Below, one piece after another: positions 36,152 through 47,469 of a DNA stretch of 64,000 nucleotides. Numbering within the stretch: the stretch's first letter is position 1; each line of letters starts with the position of its first letter. Under the pieces are notes generated by a model. The model had not been told where the DNA came from, made no database searches, and saw only the letters and a program-made list of their open reading frames with translations. This DNA is from Alopecurus myosuroides (Eukaryota; Streptophyta; Magnoliopsida; Poales; Poaceae): positions 54,726,081-54,790,080 of the forward strand of contig CM054061.1 of the NCBI GenBank assembly GCA_028641055.1, written 5' to 3'. Position numbers and translations under genes: made by a program.

Positions 36152-39100
36152 ATGGATCTTTGTCTGATGGGTTGGAATGTTAGGGGTGCCAATAGTGCTG
36201 CCAAGCGCGGCGCCCTACGGCTGTTCTTCGCGGACAAGCCGTGCAATGTGGTCTGCTTACAAGAAACCAAGATCGCTGTGATGTCTAGGCAACTGGTTGT
36301 TGAGATGCTGGGGCCGAAATTTGGGGACAATTTCATTTGCCTCCCGGCAGTTGGTACACGGGAAGGGATATTGATTGCGTGCTCGGATGATTTCAGTATC
36401 TCGGTCGACGCCGGGGTTGTCGAAACTCGATTCTCGATCTCGGGAGTCCTGGTCAACAAGGAAGATGGAACCTCTTGGTCGATTACAGGAGTGTACAGGC
36501 CGCAAGAAGATAACCTGAAAACTGAGTTTATGCAGGAGATTCGCTATGTTCAGAGTGTGGTTCAGAACAGATGGATGGTGCTTGGAAATTTCAATTTGAT
36601 CAGTTCTGTGCAGGACAAGAACAACCGCAATGTCAACCTGCGCTTGATGGGGCAGTTCAAGGCTTTGATCAGCGATCTCGAGCTCATTGACTATCCGCTG
36701 GTGGGGAGGAGCTACACTTGGTCCAACGAGCGTCTGCAGCCTACTCTCTCTAGGATTGATCGCGTGCTTGTGTCCAAGGACTAGGACATCGCCTTCCCGC
36801 AGTTTCAGCTGGCCCCTGCGTCTTCTAGTGTCCGATCATTGCCCTTTGATGCTCTCTAGGATGCAGAGGAAGCACTTTGGTGGGTTCAGGTTTGAAAAAT
36901 TCTGGCTGCAATTCGATGACTTTTAGGAGGTTGTCCTTCCGGCCTGGACAAAGCCGGTACGCTCTCGTGATGCTGTCAGATCGCTTCACATCAAGTTATC
37001 TAGAACCGCGAGGGCGTTGAAAGTTTTGGGGAAGCAGAAGCTTAGATGGGCTCGCCTTATGTCCACGGTGGCGACGGATATTATCTTCAGTCTCGACCTG
37101 GCGCAGGAGTCCAGGCCGCTGACCACTGATGAGAGATTGCTCCGTTCGTCGTTGAAGAACAAGCTGCTGGGGTTTGGGGCCATCGAGAAGGTGAGGTGGC
37201 GCCAGAGGGCCAGGATCTCTTGGCTTCACGAGGGTGACGCCAACACCAACCTCTTCCACCTGCGTGCCACAGGACGGCGGCGCAAGAACAACATTCCTTC
37301 GCTAGCAGGGGACTCTGGTCCGGTGTTTGATCATGATCGCAAGGCTGAAATTCTTCTTGACCATTACGTGGGCTTGATGGGCTCACATGTGCCGGCTGAG
37401 CTGGAACTCAACTGGGAGATCTTGGGCCTCCCTTCGGCCAATCTGGCCCATCTTGATGCCCCCTTCTCGGAGCTGGAGCTGAAGGCCACCGTCGACGATT
37501 TGCACGGAGAGAAAGCGCCTGGGCCTGATGGCTTTCCTGGGCTTTTCTTCAAGAGTTGCTGGCCGGTGTTAAAGCTCGACCTGCTAGCGGCTTTGAACCA
37601 GGTGCATCAGCTTAAAGGAGATCAATGGCGCCTGCTCAACGCGGCAAACATTGTGTTACTTCCTAAGAAGGGCTCTGCCTCTGATGCAAAGGATTACCGC
37701 CCTGTGAGGCTGATTCATGCCGCTGCAAAAAATTTGTGTAAGATCCTCGCCCGTAGGCTGGCCCCAGAGATGAAGAAGCTGGTTTCGAGCGGGCAAAGTG
37801 CATTCATTGAAGGAAGGTCCATTTAGGATAACTTTCTCTTTGTCAAGAACGTCCTCACGGAGGCGCACATGAAGAAGTCCCCGCTTATCTTTCTGAAATT
37901 GGACATCGCCAAGGCGTTCGATACTGTCAACTGGGCTTTCCTGCTGCGCGTTTTGGTTCAGATGGGCTTTGGGACGCGCTGGAGGAACCTGATTGCTTTG
38001 TTGCTCGCCTCCTCTTCCTCGCGCATCTTGCTGAATGGATGGGCTGGGAATCCGTTGGTGCACCGTAGAGGCCTCAGGCAGGGTGACCCGCTGTCCCCGT
38101 TGCTCTTCGTGTTGGTCATGGAGCCGCTGCAGCGCCTGCTTGCCTGCGCTGCTGAACAGGGGATCCTCTCGCCGCTACATCTCAGTTCTGCGAGGATGCG
38201 TTCCACCTTCTATGCGGACGATGTCGCGCTCTTTGTCAACCTTGTCCGTTCCGACATCACGGCGGCCCAGGCGATTCTTTCCCTGTTCGGCAGTGTTTCG
38301 GGGGTGCGCACCAGCTTCCAGAAGTGCCAGGCTTTCCTTGTGGCGTGTGGCGAGGTGGATGTTGATGATGCTCTCCAGGACTTTGGTGGTGTGCGCGCAG
38401 AGCTCCCTTGCCAGTACCTTGGGCTTCCGCTGGGCCTTCGTATGCCTAGGCGAATTGACGTGCAGCCGCTGTTCGACAAAGTTGTGGGTCGATTGCAAGG
38501 TGGAAGAGGGAAGATGATGACTAGAAAAGGGCGTCTTGTGCTGATAAACACCGTTGCCACGGCTTCTGCGACTTACTTTCCCACTGTGTTTCCGGCTGAG
38601 AAGTGGATGATCAAAAAGTTTGATCGACTCCGTAGGAATTTCCTATGGGCACCAGACGAGGAGGCGAATGGAGGCAAGTGCCTTGTAAACTGGAAGAAGA
38701 TCTATGCGCCTCGCGAGCTCGGTGGTCTGGGGGTTAAGGAACTAGGCGCTTTTAGTCGTGCGTTGCGGCTAAGATGGGAGTGGTTTAGCTGTGGCGAGCA
38801 GGACAGGCCTTGGGTTGGGACTACTACCCCTTGCGACAAGGTTGATAAGAAACTGTTCCAGGCATGCTCGGTGGTGTCATTGGGCAATGGCGCCAGGGCC
38901 ATTTTTTAGACAGATAAATGGCTGGGCGGCGAAGCTCCTACTGATTATGTCCCTATGTTGTTGCCTCTGGCGACACGAAAGAACATTCGCGTCAAAGACG
39001 CTCTGTCGAATGGGAGATGGATGCGCGGGCTAAGGCGCATATCTACAGCAGATCAGTTTGCTCAGTTCCTGGTGCTTTGGAGGAAAGTGAGATCGGTCTC

Positions 39101-39680
39101 GCTGAGCCAGGAGCCGGACTCGGTGTCGTGGTCACTCACTACTGATGGTCAGTACTCCGCGAAGTCTGCATATGCAATTCAGTTCCTGGGCAGAGTGAGA
39201 CAACCTGAGCTCGACGATGCATGGAGAGTTTGGGCAGAAGGGAAAGTTCAGTTCTTCCTTTGGCTTTTGCTGCAAAACCGCAATTGGACGGTGGATAGGC
39301 TACAGACGCGAGGATGGCCTCACGATGACGCCTGCTGCCTTTGTGAGCGACAGTTCGAAACGGCCAAGCACTCGACCCTTTTTTGTCCGTTCACCCACTT
39401 GGTTTGGGAGCAGTTCAGGGCATCCAATCCAAGGATGGTGCTCATTCTCTCTTCGGCGAGGACCATCGACGAGTGGTGGAGCTTGGCTAGAGTGGGATGG
39501 GCATCGGGTACCCAGGTCAAGAAAGATCTCTCCTTGGCGGTGTACATCTTTTGGCACGTTTGGAAGGAACGTGGTAGGAGAATTTTTCAGGGTGAGGTTC
39601 TCCCTGCACCTTCTGTCGCCAGCCTTATCAGGGCCGATGTTGAGTTGCTGGCTTTGGCCAGGAGTAGCACTAGAGTTTAA
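36152..39680 (+). pseudogene. LINE-2 ORF2: endonuclease-reverse transcriptase, broken
   Basis: The start MDLCLMGWNVRGANSAAK at 36152 is the endonuclease N-terminus; CLQETKIA and NRWMVLGNFNLI follow. The RT domain shows EKAPGPDGFPGLF (near 37520), LKLDIAKAFDTVNW (near 37900), RQGDPLSPLLF and TFYADDVALF (near 38210). A zf-RVT end has CCLCERQ and KHSTLFCPF (near 39350). Four in-frame TAG codons interrupt it: 36782-36784, 36924-36926, 37824-37826 and 38907-38909. There is also a one-base frameshift near 36830. Each TAG sits where relatives have W or Q (TGG or CAG), as expected from cytosine deamination. Not functional. Confidence 0.9.
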
Positions 39681-40403
39681 CCAAGTGTGTGTGGTGCTAT
39701 TGAGTGTTTCCACATCCCTTGATGTGTTTGTTAGTTTCCTACTCTCTGTAACCTTGTTTTTCCCCCCTAATAATGCAAGAGCAGAACGCCTGCTGTTTAT
39801 CGTAAAAAAAAAAAGAACTTGTCTTAGAAACATGCATAGTTACATCTCTTCTTATAGTTTCAACAACACGTAAAAATAATATTTTTCATATGTTATTTTT
39901 TTGCTGAACATGTTCCGTACGTGCACTGTTACTAGGCCTGGATAAAAATTTAGACTATGCATAATATAGTCATTCATATACAATCAATTAATTTGCTTAT
40001 AAAAACTGCTTATTTGTTTAGGTATCTTTATGCAAGGCCCAGTCAATTAATTTGCTTATAAAAACTGCTTCTCTATTCGCCCGTACGGACACATATACTC
40101 CTAAGTCCCCAACAAAGTGATTAACGCATGAGACACCAGCTTGGATTTCTGAAAGAACATTATCATCGATTCATCATGGTATCACGACGACATGAGCATG
40201 AGCATATATTACGTTCCAGATCCGACCGGACAGTTCCTCAGCGAAAGGTGTCTAGCCTGGCCATCCGCCACTCTCGTCCATCTTGACAGAATTATTCTCA
40301 TGACCTTCGGAAGAATCATGCCAAAAACGAACAAACGTACACTGGACAAGCATTTAGAATTCTCATCAATGGAAGAAGCTCAGCTGGACGGTGACGCAAG
40401 AGT

Positions 40404-40645
40404 GGCCTTTTTTGGTTGTCCAGAAGGCGATTGTCCCCTGGGGCGTCATCGGAATCAGTTGCAACTTGAGAAAGAGAGAGGCAGCGTCAGCTTCACACTT
40501 CCTGCAAGGGGCAAATGCCCCCATCGCTCTCTACCCAATGTCTCTCTGGCATCAGTTTTTTATAAGCTAAAGTACACAAAGATGCAAAGGATCATGTGAG
40601 TTAGTAGTCAGTCTCTCCCATTTGGAAATTTCCTTCCTATATAAG
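40404..40645 (+). promoter_or_regulatory. Promoter of RTFL copy 3: conserved box and TATA box
   Basis: The 38-bp box is at 40404-40441 and TATATAAG at 40638-40645, 114 bp before the ATG. The segment lies 0.6-0.8 kb downstream of the LINE-2 poly(A). Confidence 0.65.
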
Positions 40646-40751
40646 CATGCAGGCGCTTGACGCTTGGACACAACCATAGCTTAGCCAGATCCATCCAGTA
40701 GCAGCAAACAGTCTTCCTGTTCTCCCAGCTCAATCACCATCTCTGCTCAGG

Positions 40752-40898
40752 ATGGACAAAGTGAAGGCCCTGGCCAGCCATGGCAAGAACAAGAGGTCGT
40801 CAGGAGGAGGAGGGCTGAGCAGGATGATGAGGGAGCACAAGGCCAGGCTCTACATCATCCGCCGATGCGTCGTCATGCTCCTCTGCTGCCATGACTAA
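40752..40898 (+). CDS. RTFL/DVL small peptide, copy 3 (48 aa)
   Basis: The sequence matches copy 2 except Arg15 for Gly15. The N-terminus is [17 protein letters not shown], then four glycines, then the RTF domain at residues 22-48, identical to the other three. The stop is TAA, unlike the TGA of its paralogues. Codon differences within the domain (CGC for CGG, TGC for TGT, CTG for CTC) are all synonymous. The start has A at -3 and G at +4. Neighbours are LINE-2 upstream and the unit tail downstream. Function as for the family: RTF peptides limit directional cell proliferation when overexpressed. Confidence 0.9.
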   Translation: MDKVKALASHGKNKRSSGGGGLSRMMREHKARLYIIRRCVVMLLCCHD

Positions 40899-41720
40899 TC
40901 CAGCTCTGCTCTGCTCCTCTCTGACATTAGGCGTTAGGTTCTTGAATTGGGTCTAGTTAACTTCTAGCTAGGCTTTGGCATATAACTTTGATATGTGTGC
41001 GTACATGGTGTAGTTTCAGATAGATGTAGCTGACTGTTTGGATACTCAAGTTTTTTGGTGCTCCTAAGTCCTGCAATGGGCAAGGATGTGCGGCTGGCGA
41101 TCTCTGTTGGGTGTTGGCATGCTTTGTTGTGTGTTTGCTCCATCAGAAACGAAAGTTCTCAGAAAAAAAGAAGAAAGAAAGAAAGAAGAATTATATATGA
41201 AAGATCTCAGAAATTTTTACCCTTGGCATTCCATTTAGGATCTGAAATGTTGAAGCATGATTCTGGGTCGTTGACTCACTATGTAGATTTGTTAATTCAA
41301 ATGCGCATCATTTCGAATTTTCTTACTTCCATTAGACTGGATCAGCCCTTTGAAAGATTTCAAACATAGCAATCTCAAAAGGCATGGATATTGGGAATTT
41401 GCCGTCATATTGAGGTGGAAATAGTAAGATTTGTCCGTAATTGTTTTCTAATTTCAAATAGTTGTATGCACAACCAAATAAAACTGTACATGTACTGATT
41501 ACTATTTCCATGATGCTGACTACTTGCATTTTCATTAGTTCAATATTTGGAACAATATACTCATATAGGAAAAGAAAGGTTCACTGAATCTTTTGTCAAA
41601 TTTGCATTTACTTTGAGCGACTCGAGTATACACACAACTCCTTGGGCTTGGGGCTACTGGCTATCTAACAGCATTGATTTCATCCGTCTGTCAAAGAAAT
41701 ATCTAGATTGCAATTTTAAT

Positions 41721-41995
41721 ACCACAAAACCGTTTGGTAATACCCATTAGCACTGGACAGCAGATATGAGAGATAGGACAGTTGCTGACAATTATAACTT
41801 ATCATGAATACATGTTTCATTATTCATTTCGATTAAAGGCGGCTCAGCTATCCAACTATCTCTGGAGCAATTATTTGGTTCAATGTTGCTCCTTCAGATG
41901 AATACATGCTATTCCATCAATGTTGCCTGATGGAATTAATTTCCCATTCCATCTTGCACTAAATAGCCTTCAGGCCCTTCATGTAAACTATGGCG
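41721..41995. other. Unassigned AT-rich spacer
   Basis: Between the end of unit 3 and the nested LINEs. No ORF above background and no repeat ends. It continues at 46308 once the LINEs are removed, joined at the TGGAATACCTT duplication. Confidence 0.4.
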
Positions 41996-42179
41996 TGGAA
42001 TACCTTTTTTTTTTTTTTTGAATACATAGAAGGTAGGCGGGCTCTACCTTATCGTTTACAGAACAGAGAAACAAATGTACACCCGTTGTGAAGTCACAAC
42101 GGTGAAAAGAAAAGAGCCGAAACAGACGAAAATAAAAGAGAGGACCAGAAGGGGAGAAAAAGAGGAAAAACAGAGCCTG

Positions 42180-42961
42180 CTAGCTGTTAGACAGCAGCTT
42201 GTCTACCCAATGCTCTACATTTCCTGCTTGACATCTTGATCTTTTAGCCCAAAGCTTCAGGTCATCTGTGACATTCCTGAGTATCTGACGTTTTGTCGTA
42301 AATCTCTGGTTGAATATTCTTTCGTTTCTCATTTTCCACAGTGCCAGCACACATGCTGCTAGACATATTGGCCAGTTCCTGAATGTAGTGCGCCGCTCTG
42401 CCTGTTGGCCAAAACAGAGAATCGAGCTGGATGTCCTGGCAGTGTCAGTGAGCTGTAGCTTATCCCAGACCCAATCTGAGTTTTTGCAGTGCAGCGCGAT
42501 GTGGTTAATGGATTCTTGAGCTGGGCAAAGGTCACAGCCCGGCTCAGTACACCATTTCTTGAGTACCATGTTGTCCTTCGTGTTCAACCTCCCCTTATAT
42601 GCTAGCCATAGAAAAAATATGTGTCTTGGTGGGATCATTGTTTGCCAAACCCATTTGCAAAAGGGGCTACGGTGTCCACGATCCGCAAACAGGGTGTACC
42701 AGTCAGTTGTGCAAGGCTTTTTCTTAGTGTTTACTAGGGTGCGACTGTCAGTGGCCTGCGTGAAGTTAAGAGGGTTTTGCCTGAAGAAGTCCTGTAGATG
42801 ATCTAGCTGTCGCTGTGCCGCAGGTGTGATCGAATGGATTAGCTCTAGATTCAAGAGGCCATTGTGGAACTGTGACTGAATCGTGCAGCACGGATCCAGT
42901 GCAAAGTTGTAGAGGATCGGGAGAGCGTCACTTAGTCCGCACGGGATCCGATCATGTACCA
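42180..42961 (-). pseudogene. C-terminus of outer LINE ORF2 (zf-RVT region)
   Basis: The minus frame has PILYNFALDPCC, then the zf-RVT-type segment FFLWLAYKGRLNTKDN, CDLCPAQ and HIALHC, and ends at 42180. It encodes only the post-RT tail. The open frame extends upstream to 43028 into the nested LINE by chance; the true LINE sequence stops near 42950-42962. There the bases GATCATG fit both elements. Confidence 0.8.
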
Positions 42962-45955
42962 TTGCTTTTGGACTCCGGGTCATCTGCTCATAGAGGGAAT
43001 AAGTCGATATTCTCGTTTGAGTTGTCATGGCTGCGACGGGAGGGTTTTTATGAGACGGTGAGAGCCGAGTGGCTTTCCATCTCTACGGGTAACTCTCCCA
43101 TTGAATGTTGGCAGAATAAGATTAGGCATCTTCGTAGTTTCCTGCGAGGATGGGCCCAAAATTTGTGTGGTGAGTACAAAAAGTTGAAGCAGAAGCTGCT
43201 CCTGCTTATTGACGAACTAGATGTGAAAGCGGAAATTGTTCCACTTTCTGAGGGCGAGCGTCAGGCTAAGCAGAATGCGGATGCGTATCTTGCTAAGTTA
43301 AGACGTGATGAGGAGTCCAAGTGGGCTCAAAGGGCTAAGGTTCGTTATATTCAAGAGGGGGGAAATAATACTAGGTATTTCCATTTGATGGCAAATGGTA
43401 GACATCGCAAGAAAAGAATATTCCAGCTTGAACAGGACGAGGGTACGATTGTGGGTCAATCTAACCTTCAATTGTTCATTTCGGATTATTATAAAAATTT
43501 GTTTGGAGCACCGGCTTCCAATTCTTTCTCTCTGGATGAATCTCATATTGAGGATATGCCTCAAGTCTCTGAAGAGGAGAATAGTATTCTAACCAAGCCT
43601 TTTTCTGAAGAGGAAGTGTTTGATGCTATTGATCAAATGGAGCTTAATAAAGCACCGGGACCGGATGGGTTCCCTGCTGAGTTCTATAAGAGATTCTGGG
43701 ATGTAATTAAATCTGATCTTATGGCCTTATTTTCCCAATTACATACAGGGGAGTTACAATTGTTCAAGTTGAACTTTGGTGTAATAACCCTGCTTCCTAA
43801 GAAGGAAGATGCATGTAGGATTGAGCAGTATAGGCCTATTTGTTTGCTTAATGTGAGTTTCAAAAATTTTACGAAGGTGGGTACGAATCGGGTCACTTCT
43901 ATTGCAAAGCGTGTGATTAGACCCACTCAATCGGCTTTTCTTCCAGGAAGAAATATTTTAGAGGGGGTGGTGGTTCTTCACGAAACTATCCACGAGCTAA
44001 AGCAAAAAAAGTTGGATGGGGTGTTGCTTAAGATCGATTTTGAGAAAGCATACGATAAAGTTAAATGGTCCTTTTTACAACAGACTCTTCGTATGAAAGG
44101 TTTCACACCACAGTGGTGTGAATGGATTGCGAGGTTTGTTCAAGGGGGTAGCGTCGGGATCAAAGTGAATGATGATATTGGTCATTATTTTCAAACTTTA
44201 AAGGGACTTAGACAGGGTGACCCGTTATCACCAATTCTTTTCAACCTGGTGGCTGATATGTTGGCGGTCCTAATTGCTAGAGCAAAAGAGGACGGCCAGG
44301 TTGGAGGATTAGTACCTCATTTAGTTGAAGGAGGGGTGTCTATTCTTCAATATGCGGATGATACTATACTGTTTCTTGAACATGATATTGAGAAAGCAGT
44401 TAATATGAAACGGTTATTATCATTGTTTGAGCAATTGTCTGGGCTTAAGATTAATTTTCACAAAAGCGAGATCTTTTGTTTTGGGGATGCAGTGCATTTT
44501 GAACAGGAGTATAGACGAACTTTTGGATGTGAGGTTGGTCAACTCCCGTTTAAATATCTTGGTATTCCTATACATTACCGTAAGCTACTGAATAAAGAGT
44601 GGAAACCAATCGAGGATAAGTTTGAGCAGAAACTTAGCTCTTGGATTGGGAAGATGCTCTCATATGGAGATCGTCTAGTCCTAATTAATTCAGTGTTATC
44701 GAGCTTACCTATGTTTCTATTTTCATTCTTTGAGGTACCTGTTGGGGTATGCAAAAGACTGGACTTTTTTAGATCTCGTTTCTTTTGGCAGAGTGATCAG
44801 CAGAAAAAGAAATATCGTTTGACTAAGTGGAATATTGTGTGTCGTCCTAAAGACCAAGGGGGTCTTGGGATTGAAGTGCTGGATGTCAAAAATAGGTGTC
44901 TTTTAAGCAAGTGGTTGTTTAAGCTCCTAACTGAAGAAGGAGTCTGGCATGAGTTGCTACACAATAAGTATATCAAGGGCTTGCCACTGGCTCAAGTGGA
45001 GTCAAAACCAACAGATTCTCCTTTATGGAAGGGAGTAATCAAGATGAAAGGAGAATTCTTTTTAAACATTGCTGGTTCGGTAGGCGATGGGCTTAGCATA
45101 CGGTTTTGGGAGGATGTTTGGTTAGGTGATAAACCGTTATCAGTTCAATATCCTTCTCTGTATAATGTGGTTGCACATAAAAATGTTACGGTGTCTCATG
45201 TGCTGCTAGGTGATCATCCTAATATTACCTTTAGAAGACCGCTACTAGGTGATAAGTGGGATAGATGGTTACACTTAGTGGAGAGATTGATGGATGTATC
45301 GCTTGATGATACGTCAGACAGATTTAATTGGAAGTTAACACAGTCAGGAGTGTTCTCGGTTAAATCATTTTATAAGCACCATATGAATCGTAATACACGC
45401 TTTCTACACAAATATCTCTGGAGGCTAAAGGTCCCCCTAAAAATTAAAATATTCATGTGGTTTCTTTACCGTAAGGAAATATTGACTAAAGATAATTTAG
45501 TTAAAAGGAATTGGACGGGGTGTACGAAATGTGTATTCTGTGCGGAAGAGGAAAATGCTGATCATTTATTTACTGCCTGTGATTTTGCTAAAAAAATTTG
45601 GAGATTAATTCATTTCACATTTTCTATCACACCACCTACCTCGATCTCTAATTTGTTTGGAAATTGGCTAGATGGGGTGGATAAGTGTACAAAAGAAAGT
45701 ATACGCATTGGTGTATGTGCTTTTATTTGGGCAATATGGAATTGCAGAAATGATGTTATCTTTAACAATTTGAACTCTGGTCATTTTCTACAGGTTGTGC
45801 ACCGAGCAATACTTTGGATTCGACAGTGGGCCCTGCTGCTTCCAGAAGACCAGAGAGGATGTTTGGATTCTGGATGTACCCGACTCATGGCGGTCGTCAG
45901 GGCTATCTTCAACCAGGCTGGCTGGTTGCACACTAGGAGATTACAGAATGTGTAA
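42947..45955 (+). CDS. Nested LINE ORF2: reverse transcriptase frame, open (5' missing)
   Basis: An uninterrupted frame of 1002 sense codons runs from the SDHVPLLL endonuclease motif to the stop at 45953-45955. RT blocks are all present: NKAPGPDGFPAEFYK (near 43650), YRPICLLNVSFKN, LLKIDFEKAYDKVKW (near 44040), RQGDPLSPILF and LQYADDTILF (catalytic YADD, near 44360). A zf-RVT end follows, with LTKDNLVKRNW, CVFCAEE and DHLFTACDF (near 45540). The start codon at 42872 lies in the outer LINE and is not the native start. The endonuclease domain is missing, so the element cannot mobilise itself. The lack of stops suggests a younger insertion than LINE-1 or LINE-2. Confidence 0.85.
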   Translation, partial: SDHVPLLLDSGSSAHRGNKSIFSFELSWLRREGFYETVRAEWLSISTGNSPIECWQNKIRHLRSFLRGWAQNLCGEYKKLKQKLLLLIDELDVKAEIVPLSEGERQAKQNADAYLAKLRRDEESKWAQRAKVRYIQEGGNNTRYFHLMANGRHRKKRIFQLEQDEGTIVGQSNLQLFISDYYKNLFGAPASNSFSLDESHIEDMPQVSEEENSILTKPFSEEEVFDAIDQMELNKAPGPDGFPAEFYKRFWDVIKSDLMALFSQLHTGELQLFKLNFGVITLLPKKEDACRIEQYRPICLLNVSFKNFTKVGTNRVTSIAKRVIRPTQSAFLPGRNILEGVVVLHETIHELKQKKLDGVLLKIDFEKAYDKVKWSFLQQTLRMKGFTPQWCEWIARFVQGGSVGIKVNDDIGHYFQTLKGLRQGDPLSPILFNLVADMLAVLIARAKEDGQVGGLVPHLVEGGVSILQYADDTILFLEHDIEKAVNMKRLLSLFEQLSGLKINFHKSEIFCFGDAVHFEQEYRRTFGCEVGQLPFKYLGIPIHYRKLLNKEWKPIEDKFEQKLSSWIGKMLSYGDRLVLINSVLSSLPMFLFSFFEVPVGVCKRLDFFRSRFFWQSDQQKKKYRLTKWNIVCRPKDQGGLGIEVLDVKNRCLLSKWLFKLLTEEGVWHELLHNKYIKGLPLAQVESKPTDSPLWKGVIKMKGEFFLNIAGSVGDGLSIRFWEDVWLGDKPLSVQYPSLYNVVAHKNVTVSHVLLGDHPNITFRRPLLGDKWDRWLHLVERLMDVSLDDTSDRFNWKLTQSGVFSVKSFYKHHMNRNTRFLHKYLWRLKVPLKIKIFMWFLYRKEILTKDNLVKRNWTGCTKCVFCAEEENADHLFTACDFAKKIWRLIHFTFSITPPTSISNLFGNWLDGVDKCTKESIRIGVCAFIWAIWNCRNDVIFNNLNSGHFLQVVHRAILWIRQWALLLPEDQRGCLDSGCTRLMAVVRAIFNQAGWLHTRRLQNV

Positions 45956-46131
45956 TTTACATGTGTGGGTGCTTTTCCGTTGGCTGATTTATTCAGCAAC
46001 GTTTCGTTTCCGTTGATTTGTAAACTGTGATTTGGCTACGCTGAATATTAGCGCTATTTTAATATAATAAGCCGTGTGCATCGACTAGATGCAGAGGCTG
46101 GGTTTCCGTTTCAAAAAAAAAAAAAAAAAAA
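42947..46131 (+). mobile_element. Nested plus-strand LINE, 5'-truncated, with intact RT frame
   Basis: It begins in the endonuclease C-terminus at the SDHVPLLL motif and ends in a 19-A tail (46113-46131), preceded by a GATGCAGAGGCTGGG phrase. It lies head-to-head inside the minus-strand LINE. No clear target duplication was found, so the insertion may have used microhomology or been followed by a small deletion. Confidence 0.82.
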
Positions 46132-46307
46132 GCTGCGTCCACGAGTCATGTCAGAACCATCTCCGATCGTGCTTACTGTTGCTGATTGTACCCACTTAAT
46201 TAGTTTCACAATGGACTTCCAGAAGGGTGTGTCATTTGCATATGCAGTAGCCGGGATGCTTCGCCGTAAGTACCACTGCTTTAAACCTCCAAAGCATGGA
46301 ATACCTT

Positions 46308-47469
46308 AGCAACTACTAATCTTGGTGTTAGTTGCTAGGCTTCGACTAGTAGCTCTGAAGTTTGTGTAGTTGAACAAACTACAGATCTGAACCCAACACT
46401 CTCTCTACCCTCACATCTCTCACAGAGGCATCGTATTGCCATCAAAATCCGAATAAAATTTGGTTTGCAGAGACGAGCTGACCAAATAGCAATATGCAAT
46501 GAGGTATATGCATGAGCTGTGCAAAGCTGTCAAATGGGTACTAATGTTCTGGTCTACAGACCATAACCAGTAGCAGAAGATGAACATGGTTACTTAGTTG
46601 GCTGTAGGGAGATTTGCAAACAACGATGTATGATCCGGGTGAAATGACTTTTTTGCAAGATATGATGAGGATTTGATGCCGTGGATAATGAAACATAATG
46701 TGCAGTGATAACATTTCAGTGTCAAAATCTTTGACTTATATATAGTACTCACCAAACTCTTTATAAATCTATATACACTTGCACCACAGTTCATGCAGTG
46801 TGAAGTCAAACAGTTTAAAAGTTTATCACTATCAGACAATTTGGACATAAGAAGGTTAGTCAAATATCCCGGTGGTGTTGTTTGGTCAGGGAAGTCAGAA
46901 GCCACTATTTGGATGAAGGAATATCAAACTTTTGGTCGGTCAGGGTTTCTGGCTCCTGAGCTGGACCTGGTTGACTTTATCTCAGTCAAACTGATTTAAC
47001 GAGTAATCACAGCTGTGTAACTGGCTCCTGAATCCTATGTACTCTTTGTTGTAAGAGCTGATTGAGATTTCATGATTTCCCTTGCATTTAGCTACTCTGA
47101 ACGTATAATAAGGGCTATAAGCAGGTGCAGTGATACCTCTGTTGTGGCATTGTGTGTCAAGGATTCAGTTATAAATCATGGAAAATTGCAGGGAACTGCC
47201 CATACTGAAATAACCAAGATCTTTGCAGTTTCTCTGCCAGTCGTATGCAACATATGGAGTCAAATAACCAAAGCAGCTCGTAAGGACCAAATTTAACAAG
47301 GCCTATGCCAGACAATGGTACGACAGCATCGCTCGTACCTGCGGACTGCGGTCGTACCATGTGAAAACAGTTGTGGAAATGGCTCAATCTCCCCATTTCA
47401 ACACATAATTTGGAAATCTCCTACTCATAATTAAATAATTAATCCTTCCATTTTTCGGCGGCCGGTCCA
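46308..47469. other. Unassigned low-complexity-poor spacer before unit 4
   Basis: No recognised repeat ends or protein family. Frames at 46793-46999 (68 aa) and 47072-47296 (74 aa) are short and match no family I know. It may be single-copy sequence or an old, unrecognisable insertion. Confidence 0.35.

Larger units (their letters stand above)
34785..39815 (+). mobile_element. LINE-2: 5'-truncated L1-type retrotransposon in RTFL unit 3
   Basis: AACTTG at 34779-34784 and again at 39816-39821 forms the target duplication; an 11-A tail is at 39804-39814. It encodes the C-terminal part of ORF1 and all of ORF2 in plus orientation. The zinc-knuckle N-terminal part of ORF1 is not seen, so the element is probably 5'-truncated. 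Its 3' end lies 937 bp upstream of RTFL copy 3, in the same orientation. Confidence 0.88.
34701..41720 (+). repeat. RTFL tandem unit 3 (split by LINE-2)
   Basis: The unit starts CCGCACATGATCCATAAATAAATGC (about 34721), reaches 34784, is interrupted, and resumes at 39822. It ends near 41720 with the shared tail TCAAAGAAATATCTAGATT. Its own sequence is about 2.0 kb. A small local duplication, AATTAATTTGCTTATAAAAACTGCTT, is repeated at about 39985 and 40045. Confidence 0.75.
42005..46296 (-). mobile_element. Outer minus-strand LINE, 5'-truncated, split by a nested LINE
   Basis: TGGAATACCTT flanks it at 41996-42006 and 46297-46307. The minus-strand poly(A) is the T run at 42005-42019, overlapping the end of the duplication. 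It is present in two pieces, 42005 to about 42950 and 46132-46296. On minus the right piece reads NDTPFWKSIVKLIKWVQSA then IGDGSD, the block that in LINE ORF2 stands just before the WHDRW-type motif. The left piece resumes with HDRIPCG. The nested plus-strand LINE sits between them. Confidence 0.8.

Noticed and set aside
42872..42946. ATG at 42872 as the start of the 1027-codon LINE frame
   Set aside because: These codons belong to the outer minus-strand LINE; LINE-type sequence in this frame begins at the SDHVP motif, so the ATG is a chance extension.
46793..47296. Short frames (68 and 74 codons) upstream of unit 4 as genes
   Set aside because: No domain, no paralogue in other units and no promoter evidence; they may be chance frames.
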